From Bombus terrestris (taxonomy: Eukaryota; Arthropoda; Insecta; Hymenoptera; Apidae), in NCBI RefSeq assembly GCF_910591885.1, contig NC_063271.1:5511001-5575000 (forward strand): a stretch of DNA of 64,000 bases, in the 5' to 3' direction. Made by a program: the position numbers and the translations under genes. Shown piece by piece: positions 50,001 to 62,000 of this stretch (position 1 is the first letter of the stretch; every line of letters begins with the position of its first letter). The notes below the pieces were generated by a model. The model made no database searches and was not told the origin of the DNA. It saw only the letters and a list, made by a program, of their open reading frames with translations.

Positions 50001-53000
50001 CTCGGGGCCTTTGCCCATTCCTCGCATATACACGCGCAAGTTGACGAATTAAACTCACCAACCACGGGGGACGATGAATTATCATTATTATTGTCACACT
50101 TATTGTTACCGCTGCCATTGTCGACGTTGACGGCAAGAATTGGACGGTCCTCCTTACACAGACGCGCTCGAATCACGACCGAATCGTTTATCATGCTATC
50201 GTTCGATGTTGGCCGAAAAAAAATTAATTCTCTCGGTTACAGAATCTTCCTTTTCCAATATTCTCTCCCTTATGCCAATCGTCTTAATAAAGACGAGAGA
50301 CGTTCGATTCGTTGCTTCATCGAAAAAGCGAATATTCGTGGTTCTCGCTCGGTCTCGGATCAAGGTGACAATTGTTAAAAGTTGCTATCGAACTATTCGT
50401 TCGGTCTTCATAAAAGTAATGCCTGACCTGGTTCTACTGTTCCCGTGATTAAGGCCAGCGCTTGCTTGGTAGCCTTATGGATGGGTTCATCATGTATATA
50501 TGTCATACATACATATGTAGTAGACCCCAGGACAAAAAGCGACTTTCCTTTCTCTTTCTCTTACTTCCTTTCTGCCTCTACCTTGCACCTAGTGTCATTA
50601 TATCAACGTTACATGCCACGATAGCGTAATACGAACGTTATATTAAAGATCGTGCAATTAGAAGCATATATCGAGATTCTCTTTTCTTTTTAATACGTGT
50701 GGCAACGTAAAGAAAGATAAAAGTAAATCTCTGGACATATGTAGAACAACGTTTACAGATACAAATATCATCGGTATCGGTACAAAAAGATTTATAGCAC
50801 CTTCGTAATATTTATCACGGTATTATTCCTGTCGACGTCAGTCGTTTTTACGCCCGTCATTTCTCGACCTCATAAACCTGAATTACGATTCAAATCACAT
50901 TAAAGAGATACTTTTATGGATTCTTGTATTCAAGCCAAGGCTATTACGGTACACCTTTAATTTACGCGAATGATGTCGAATTGGCAATACGTGTCAAACG
51001 TTTTTATCGATTTCGTAATTCTCAAGCTCTTTCTGCACGATAATTTATCAATTCGTGGTATCAGCGAGTAAACAACAAGTTGCAAATCGAACGCTCCTGT
51101 TCTTATATTTTATGCGTCAGAGTTACGAGAGGGTACTTTTTGTTACGCGAGTTTTACAATTAAAAAAAAAAATTTAACACACGCACAGATCTAACATTAG
51201 TTCGATGGTACAATAGACTCCATAAATTTCCTTTCAACGATCCGCGACTCAAACATGTTTGTGATATTGTTCCAGGCAAATTCTCCTCTTCCTTTATTCC
51301 TCGTCTATTCTCAACTAGTCGGAAGAAGCTGGATTTGATCGAACGGCCTGTGGTTCGCGACACGTCGCGAATCGCAGCTTCTTCTTTATCATCGTTTGAT
51401 GTTAAAGTGAGTAACCTTCTGTCCTTGGACCTTTTTCTTTTTTTGTCGATTTATTGCATGCCGGCGTATGATCGAGAACAATGCGTGTGCAGCGGCTTCG
51501 AAGCTGCTTTTATAAATCGTTAATGACGCGAGGCTTATTCGCATGTTTCTCAGACATCGAATGCGAGCAAATTGACAAAGGTACGCGTTGATTCGCAGTT
51601 TTATCGTTCAAGTACATCGTTATTCGGTATTTGAATCGTGATGTAAAGGCGAACAAAAAGCTAATTCGAGCTTAATGTCTGTTTTCGATGAATCTCATAT
51701 TTGTAGTGTGGTGTTGCGTAAATACTAAATCGTCAGAGATTATGGGAGATACGCGTACATCTGCGTTGTAAAGAATATTATTAGGCTGATTTGTAATTGC
51801 AACTTCTCTGCAACGCATTCCCCATTATTAAACGAGGGAATCCGTACAAAATTGTTATAGTTATGGTTCCATTTTACTTCAAGGGAGCTGCACGATTACA
51901 GCCCTTAATTTAAACAGCATGTTTATTTTTATTACGAAAACACATGTTAGTTACTTCTATTATTATTAGTCTGCAGATTTGTACTCTGCAAATTTCAGGG
52001 TGCAGAGGCACGTAGAATGCGCGTGACACGCGATATATATATAAAATATCCAAAGTATATAGTACATGTTCCAATACTTAACGAGACAAATTCCTATCAT
52101 AAAAATATGAATTTGCATAAATATTGGCAGTGCAATTGCTAGAGGTTTCAGAAAATCAACTTTTGTCGTTAAAGAAATTCTTGAAATTGCTGAAAAGTCT
52201 CAGGAACGACATAGCCAAGGCTAATATCCAACATGTGTCCGTGTTTGGCCGTGTTCCCGGGACATTCTCTGCTCCGTTTCACGGTACGGTACGGTTTGCG
52301 AGGAATCACAGTAACGAAAAACGAAAGAATCCTTTATCGAGGTCTGGCGTAATTGCTCGTTCTTAAAAGTGCATGATTCCGAGCGCAAGATGGGATTTGA
52401 AGGAGGCAAAAGGAAGTTTGCAATTGTCGAGATGTCGCCCTCGCTGGTTTCGACAGGCATAATCGTCTAATTCACCGGCGATTTTGTCCGCTTTGGAAGG
52501 AAAGAAACGAGTTCGAGGCTGGAGGCAGGTCAGCCCGAGGAAAAGAAGAAATCGGGGTTGCTCTGACGAAAGAAAAACACGGATAAAAGCCGAGCTGGTA
52601 TACTCGTGTCAAAAGAGCCTGGAGGATCCGGGCCAGACCCTTCTAACCATTGGCGTAGAGTCTGGCATCCTTTTTATCCTCTTTCTTTTTTCACAATCTT
52701 CGATCGACATCTCTTCTTCTTATCTGTTGTCGTCCAGAGAACTTTTTATCTGATAAACAACATCGAGCCAAAAAGTTTCTTTCCTTATGGGAAAAACAAT
52801 AGTACTCGAACGATACTCATCGAGAAGAAGAGATCAGGAAGAGCGAATACTTTCAGAAAATAGGATGTTTTCATTTGTTCTTTCTTTTTGCTACACGTTT
52901 AACATGTTTCTAAGAAGATTCTTACGTTTTTGATTTTTTTTTTATTTATCGATGCTATGTAAAAATTTAATTAAAACATCAGGAACATAAAAAAGCATCG

Positions 53001-56000
53001 ATATTTTATTCATTTTAATAATTATTATTTAGTAATCATAACTAGTGGTTTCTCTAAATGCGACTATAGTTGCTTTGAAATGTATACGGTACATGATTTG
53101 CTGCTGTGGCAGCTTCAACAGATTGAAATGTAGTATTACAGCATAACATTTAATTGTCGCAAAATATTACATCATATCCGCACATTTTTTTCTGACAATG
53201 TTATCTAAATTATGTATATTGTCATCGATTTGTTAGTCCATGAAATTTATCGTACCCTAATCGTTCTAAAAAAATCTGTGTCATGGATCATATACTGCTA
53301 AAAAATTCTTCCAAATGTCCACATGGACAAATTGAGAATATAAATAAATAAATAAATAAAAAAAAAAAAAATGGATCCTATAGTATGATGGTAGCCAACG
53401 TTGTTAAACGAATATGTAGACTGGCGAATGAAAAGTACTATACTTCGTTAAAATGAACGAACCAGATATTTTTATCGATTCTCAAGTGAAATCCTATGCA
53501 ATAAAAAGTAACAGAGTTTCGAGAGAAATACTCAACGTGTGTAAGAGTGACGGTAATAGAGTAGCAACGAATGCACATAAGTATAAATCTTCAGTTTGTT
53601 TACGCACCTAACGACATATCGATTATCACGAAACAAAAGTTCGAGGGATGAACGATTACCAAAATCTTGTGGAATTGCTATTTTCCAGATCAAAGGCCTG
53701 GTCATTACGGAAACACAAAGGGATTAACAACCATCCGCTCGATAAGGAACAATGGTAACAATTAGAGTTTATGACTTCCTGCGCCAGTGGAGGTTCTCGT
53801 TCGGTTCCTACGGATTAACGGAACTCCCACGCGGTCAGTACAAGTTGTCTTTCGAGGCAAGTTCATGAAGTCGCGCCGGTTCCACCAGCTATACGCCCCT
53901 GGGTGCCAATAGGTTGTCAATGGAATATCAATAAAGCGCATGAAAACGGTCGTTATGCGTGGCGCCGCTCGCAGCGTACCACCGATGAGTTTCTTGGTTG
54001 AACTTCACCAGACGGTTGAAATAACGCAATCGATACTTCGTTTCACAAATAACAAGCATCTTCTGCCAGTTTCTTTTCTCCGTTGGAATAACGATCATGA
54101 TAGACGTATCGAGGATACAGTGAATTGCTATTTTTTTATGTCCTTTCTGTGAGTACGAAAATCCTCCGGGTTATCCGAACGAATCCATCTATGCTTACTT
54201 TTAAATCACTTTTTTTTCTTTTATTTATTTAAGAGAAGAATGCTTACACAAGATGTTATCTCGAACACGAATGAAACATCGATGGATAATATTCATGGAC
54301 GGTTATTTATGAAACACGCTACTATCTGATATTCGAGTATACGAATGAGAATATTAGAATGACAAAATATTTTAGATTTTATTTTTTAAACAGAGAATTT
54401 CTTACGATGAGAATATTAATCGTATAGTTAGGGAGAAAAATGAATTTTAGGTCATGAGATTGCGACCCGTGAAGGGATGTATTTGAGTTCGAAGAATTTG
54501 TCTCGCAGGCTTGCGTAACAGATGCTCCGCAATCATTGTATAAACTTGCAAAACGTAGCTAAAGAAAATTGTCTGGAGAAAGAGATACAAATAAGAGAAG
54601 CACACGGCACAAACCGTAGATTATACGGAACGTAAATAGAGGACACCATAAAACAAGGCCGTAAAATGAACTCTATACATGAGTAGAAATTAAGTTTCAT
54701 AAAGCACAAAGCTGCTTAATGTTAGAGACGAGAGGAGTTTAATTTATTCCTACGCGACAATGCAGCCGCGAACGTAAAAAATCTAAAGCTAGACATACCC
54801 TCCAACGACGACGAGCGACTTCCCATTAATTTTTAACGAACACTAATAATTTTTAATAAGGCGTAATAAAGGTAATAAATATTAATTGCTGTCCTCAATA
54901 AGGCATTTCAAAAATCGTCTTCTTCGAGTTCTATCGACATCGGGAAAAGTAATCGACTAGGAAAGTTTTCAAAATGCGACGCGATGGAAATTCAATTGCA
55001 ACAAAGAAAGCAAGCAGCAACGCAAGAAACACGGTGAAAGAAGTAACAAAAGCTGAAGGAAACAGATGTTACGAGACAACGTTTCGTCGTCTTCGTTTGC
55101 AGCATCGCGTAACGGGTGTGGTTAATAATTGCAAATATATGCATCGTATAATTACGTATGCAAAAACCTGTATAGAAAAAAATGTGCTATGCGTAACTAT
55201 TATCTACGAGACCCATGTGTTACCGAAGGATTTTGTCAAATAATAAGAATTTAGATTTCACGAAATCTATCATTTTTGCAACAGTAGTTTCCCGAATCGT
55301 CGTCACTATATATTATCAGTTATCATCATTATCAATTATCAATATATTATCAGGAACATAATTAAAAATATTAAACTTCATTAGAGACTCGTTTTACGTT
55401 TGAACGTGTGCAGAATGTCTTTCGTTTGCAATATCAATTACGCATCGTCGCCTTCCGGGTAAGCGCAGAATTCTTACCAAATTTACTTCGACGACTATAC
55501 AGAATCGCTGTAAGCTCGATGAAAGCAGATTTTATAGTCGGCACGCGTTGAAATCCAGATTTTTATTAAGTCAATACGAATTTCAAATAAAGTTTCCTTG
55601 AAAGAAATAAGTTCCCCGTTGGCAAAAGAAACGAGGAATCTTACCGGACAGACCGGAAACTGCGCACACGTTGTAAAGTCGCGCGTGTCACGTTATGTCG
55701 ACGATTAATTGTAAATATGCGCGTTGGACTATCATATGACGCAACAATATCGTAAGAAAAATACCGTCATACACTAGAATTGCTAATACAGCAGAAACGA
55801 GGTTGTATCTGGGCTAGCGATATATCCTGAACAACGTTGCCACTTATCGTCCATCTAGAAACTTTTCTTGTAATTAATGACTCTAGATAACAGATTTTCC
55901 ATTGGTCTTAGGATAGGAAAATGCAGGCGTTTTAGCTAAAAGGTAAAAGCCACTCAATTATAGCCATTACAGATCGCAGTCATGGCTTGACTTTGACACA

Positions 56001-59000
56001 GATATTCTTTGCTTCTTTTGTTTGCATCTTCGTTTCTCGTGATAAACTAACTGTAGATGCTTTTTCTTTAGAACGAGATGAGAGTCGAAGATGAGCATAC
56101 ACCTGGAAGATACGAAATTTATTTCAAAATTCTTACGCGTACGTTGCATAAATTGAAAATTCATCGGAGAGATACAGACCTAGAGATATACAAATTAATA
56201 GTAAAAATACATAGGTAAAAATTTGTAGCTAAGTGACTGTTATGCAAATTTTTAAAATTTGTTTTCGACTGTCACTGTATAATTTTATACATCAAATCAG
56301 AGATTTGAATTCCTTCAAAGTCTCCTCTCTTCTTTCTCTTGAATTTCATCCTCTTCGAATAAAATGTGAAAGGCCATCGTATTCTGTTACAGCGAAAACG
56401 ACGAGAATCTAGAAAATTTCGCACACCGCAAATATCTTGCCGAGTAGTTGTCGCTACGCTTAACGATATTTTAAAAAAGTTCCTGACACCAGAGGACGGT
56501 GTTCAATTTACGAGCAAGACCGATGACAAATCTGAGTTTCAGGATACAGGGTCCGACGCCCTACGAAGAATAGTAGACGTACTTTTCACAGGGGAGTGGT
56601 ACGGTGTCCTAAGGCAGAGAATCGATTATTCCAACCGAAGTTGTAAAAGCATAGTAGGGTCAGCCGAGGCCGTAAATCTCCAGTCGTATGTACTTATGTG
56701 AGGAAAAAACGAGAACGAACGATGCACCGAAGGGACGACTCTTCTCTACAATGTTTGTTCAATTGCGACAAGAAGTCGTCTTCGCGTTTTTCAGATTTTG
56801 TCGGAATATCAGTAGTTTATGTAATTTTGTCATTATGAACGTGATTACGATTACGATCCTCTCGTACAATAATTTACTAACTAATAATATCAGCAGATTG
56901 AAAAATTATAAATTATACAAGCTTCTCTTATAATCTCACGATTTTATATAGAATAATTTGGCGTTTTGTAAACTTTCTTTGTTCATAAGGCGCGTGTTAC
57001 ATTTGTAAATATGCTCTGGAATTATCGACCGTGAAGGCATTAATTGCCATTCATACTTCAATGAACATCAAGATCTAAAAATAGCGTTGAATTCAAATAT
57101 TTGTTTAAGTTTCCACAGGCTATCCTAATTTTAAAACGTTATAAATTAAAACGCATCGCACGATTTACGTTACGACCCATCAGGACACATCCTTCACGTT
57201 GTTGGATTTGATAATCGCCTCCGCAAATTTTTATAGTTCGCTGACTCATTTAAGCTCTACCATCTGCCGATGCATAATATACGCCGCTTAAATTATCGAC
57301 CAGTTGTAACGATAAAATCTACGAATTATGGCCTTGGGTTTTTCGTAATTATATTTCGTTTACGCGTCCGTAAAACAGTAAAAGAGCCAATTTAGTTGGC
57401 AAATTATAGAACACTTACTCAAGAAAATCGTCGAGAAAAAGATATAATCGGAAGACCGGAAGATCGATTCGTATCGAAAAAGAAAGAATTAGGTTTAAAA
57501 AGATCGTTACATCTTTGTCGCGACCATGTCACATGAATTTACTTTCACGGCTTTCATCTTCCAGTGCAAATCTCTAACTTTCCTCGCAGAAGAGCAATTT
57601 TAACAAGATGAAAACGGATATAAATGGTTTGGGAACTAGACGAAATCTCGATTCGTGAAAATCGGCTCGATGTACGTTCATTGCAACTAATTTACATACA
57701 ACAAGCTAATTACTCTCGGAATTTCAATTTCTTTTTAGTACAAACTCTAAACTCCGAGTAGTTTCCCGGAAGAATGTTCAGCTAGTAAAAGCGATACGAG
57801 TACAATAAACTGACGAAACGACCTAGTTTACAAGCGGATAAAATTCTGAATCATAATATTTAAACAAAGTTTGAAACGTCATTAAAAAAAATACATAACG
57901 TAGGAAGGTATAAGAAAAATATAAGGAACTATCGATAGTTAAATCGAGAAATGCATTGAAAAATCAAAACCTATCTGATCGATCGGTTGACAGACAGAGA
58001 TAGTAAATCTCCATCGACTCTTATTAATAAGTTACATAAGGGTCGTTTCGTATGATATTAGATTGATAGGAACGCCGTATATGAAGCATTTCCAACCATG
58101 TCGATTGGTCTAGAAAGTCCTGCTATTTAATACCTGTTGCCTGGCTTCCGGCTAAAAGCATCTATTGGAATTTCGATTACTAGCAAAAGATTGTCAATGG
58201 TGAAACACCGAGCGCGTGAACAATATAATTAGTCATTTTCCCACGTAAGTAGCTACGATATTTCTTCATAATGCTTGTCATAACGACCAATTGCTACACT
58301 TCTTTTTATCAGATAAGGCTTAATTTGTCCACAGCTTTTACCGGTAAGAAAAAAAATCGGCACGAGTGTATTTACGTTGCATTCGAGATAGAAACTAGCA
58401 TTCGACGGCAATTTAGATAGAAGTCGTTGGATCTATCCTGCAAGAAAAAGAACTTTCTCGTTGCTTCGTAATGATTCATCCAAAATTGCCCAGAATGTTA
58501 CGCGCATAAACAAAACGAGCGAAAGTCTTTCGGAACACTGCACGTGTTTGCTGCGTTAGCTGTACCGTTAATTATGGCTCGTGTCATTTGAACGATTTTA
58601 GCTTCAGAGGAGCAAAATCGATGTGTTTTATTTCTGAGAAAATTTGCGTAACATAAAGGCGCAACATAAAGTTTCGTAAAATATAGCTAAGGAAATTTGA
58701 TTTCTTGCAAAACATCCGATTAATAGTTCCCTGGCATCAAGAACGGATATCGTTGAATTTCGTTCAAAAAGAATTTCACAGTTTTAATAATTCATATTAT
58801 TGTGAAAGGCTTATTAAAAATTACCTTATACTTTAATAATTACCTGATTTCTTGCCAGTACATTAAAAATGGTAAATATAATGTTTCTCCTATATTTCGT
58901 ATTTCTTTCTTAGCGAGTAGACCGGAACACGTAAGTATGTAAGCTCGTATCACCGAGAACATCATTTAGAAATTAACGAGATAGCCGATGCGTGATAATT

Positions 59001-62000
59001 TTCATATTTTAAAGTTAAAAAATTAAAAGCCTCTATTTATTTCTTTTACGTGAACGTTCTCATTAATACAGCCTATGTTCACCCACTAAACAAGTAACCG
59101 TTTGACTCAGAATTCCGAGCTACTTAAATCGAGGTTTCTAGAATTTCTTTCAATTATCATCTCGATGAATATCAATTCCTAAACAGTGACCAACATATCG
59201 TTTAAATCAGAATTCCTGACTGCTCGTTTAGAGATAACCGCTGAAAACTAGTTCAACTGCCTAAATCAGCGATTTTCAACCAGTGTGCAGCGGCCTATTG
59301 CTTTGCCACGAGGGATCTACAGGTGTGGCGCAGGAATTTTTTAAATATACCTTTAAAATACCTAACTATTTAGTCAGTCTCAGTCACCAGTCTCTTTTCC
59401 CTTGTATTATCAAATAATAAAATTATAACAAACGTCGAAACAACGTGTCTTGAAAAATATCACATAAATATAATATAACATATAATATATTCTTTGATGT
59501 GCCACAGAATCGTAGTAACCAGAGAAGAGTAATTTTATTAACCAGTAATTAGCAGCACGATGAAGAATCGAAGATCGCTGCCCTAAATGAATACATAAGT
59601 CGTTTACTGTCAACATTAGAGCGGTCGATTTCGATAACCGCGCGTCCATTATTATTAAAATTTATACATCATCGAAGAAAGGATATGTCGGTGAATCGCG
59701 TGGACGATCGGCATAACAAGGAACCATTAACAACTATACAAGGCGTCAATAACTATAAATGGCGATGGTGGAAGGGAAGATCGCGAGTTCCGAGTCCACG
59801 CAGACAGTTCTTTTCCCGTTGGCAGGAGTCATCGCAATTGCTCGGTAGTCGGTACGTCGTCGACCGGTCGCACGAGTGACGGACGGTCGACCCGGCTGCC
59901 GCACCAGTCGATGACAGAAACGGAAACGCGAGAAAAAGACAAAGAGAAGAAAATAAGGTAGGACGATAGTGGACGAAGGTGTACGCGTCGGGAATGTTGG
60001 ATACTGGTCGCATATAGTAGCGCAAAAATGATCGCAACTCGAGTTAGATCCCTCGTTTCCTAGGAACTATCCTCGACGCGCTTCTTTCCTACCATATATG
60101 CGACTCTTGTGTCCGACGATTCACGAACAACGATCGCGCATCCGATATCGAAAATTTCCTATTTCTTCAGAAAATTGCCCACTTAGGACCAAATGTCCTC
60201 GAGTCGCGCTACCGATAGCTCGTTTTTACGTATTCTAAACGCATCGTCGAAAGGGTTCATAGCGTGTCGAGCAACGAGACTAGTGTAAATCATTTGTATC
60301 TTCTTGTAGCCGTGCGTGATCATTGTGCTGAACATGTTCTATATAGATATCCATCCAGAGGTAAACGAACTTCGGGGGCTGAACTGTTACTTTTTTCAGC
60401 ATTTGTAGAAATCCAATGCGATACCGTGATGTTAATGCCTTTAATGTATATACATATATATACCAAGTTGGTAACTGAAATTACCGGTAAGAGGAATAAC
60501 ACTAAAGTAAAACATTTCTCTCGTTATTCTCGCTCTACGACCTAAAGAAATCCTTATGACTCTTCTTTGTAGCGAAAGGATTTGCAAGATAAAACGACGC
60601 TTCTTCAATTTTACGTAATATTTTTAACCTACTGTTATTTCCACTTCTGTTATTTCTAACTTCTCGTCAATAGCTTGCGACCATTATAGTTACCGACCCT
60701 CTCATGATTCTAATACCGCTAAGTGTTAGAAAAAGGTTGATGCGTTCATAATATCATCTTTTCCGCTTCCTCTTTCATGTATACTTGATTTAGAAAACCA
60801 GGATTTTCACCCGTATGTCTGTCTTCGCTAGAAGTTCTACCAAAAAGATACAAATTATATTTAGAAGAATATCGATGATTTTGAAATGAAAAATTACTAG
60901 AAAAATATATATTTCTTTTTTGCTAACGATCGTGTCCTAAAGCCTTCTAAGATACTTGTCGCGATATTCGTTATTTTTCATGTGTAAAAATCGAAATCGG
61001 AAGTGTAACTATTATCTTGTTAATCCAATAACGAGAAACACAAAATCTGTATGCAAATGTGCGTGGTTTGGTTCGGAAGTTAATCGATCCGCGATATACT
61101 TGACGATCGTATCGCAATTGCGCGCTCGTTAACGGGCTAAGATCGCGTTCAAATGAGGCGGACGATTTGCTCGTAATTTGTATCTCAGCATGTGTATCCC
61201 ATATAACTTGCCGATGAGACTTGCTTCGGCTCGAAGGTCTCTTTTTCAAGCTGCGTCACACAGTTCGAATTATCGTATCCTAACAAGTTTTTATCGTCTA
61301 CCCTGCTTGCATGATCTAAATTTACTGCCTAAAACATATTCAGGCAAACAATATAATTTACCATTTTTTCAGCTACATACGTAGCGTGAGTTATAATTCA
61401 GAGGATTACACGGGCTACCAATTTTTCAAGAACGTTACCGTATACAATACGAACTTCTCTTTTATCTAGGTAACTTCTGCGCTGATATCGAGAAGATAAG
61501 AATTAAAATGGTAAACAAATCTATGTAGGAAGTGTCACGAGCGTAAAACGATAATGCCTGATAATTTATAAAATGAACGAACCGTGGTCGATAAGTTATG
61601 GAGAGGAGACGACTGGATCACCATTTACATTCGTAAAAATCAAACCAGACAAACGACTCCATTTCGATTACTTTTCTTTTAACCACTTTGCCGCGTTGGA
61701 AGACTGCGTTTTACGCACATCGATCCAGCCGCTGATCGAGACGCCGATTGATCACCAACCGAAGACGTTGACAGAACACGAATCAATTTTTCGCGCTAAT
61801 AATCTGCTACCACTTTTTTCCACTAAGTCGAACCATGATGTATTCGATCGTTCACTTTCGATCAACAAACACATCGAGCGTTTATTTGTATTCACGACGT
61901 GTATAAAGTAACATACGACGTTTAAAGTAGCGCGTCTCGGCACAAACTGAATGTAAACTGACTACCGATCCACGCTACGGTGATCCAAGATGCCCGTAAG

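Noticed and set aside
49878..50378. 166-aa plus-strand open frame
   Set aside because: It lies in a CpG-rich island where stop codons are rare; low-complexity Leu/Ser/Arg composition and no splice or family evidence.
53040..53372. Possible retroposon ending in (ATAA)n and poly(A)
   Set aside because: No target-site duplication or coding remnant could be found around it, so only the tract itself and the short repeat match were annotated.
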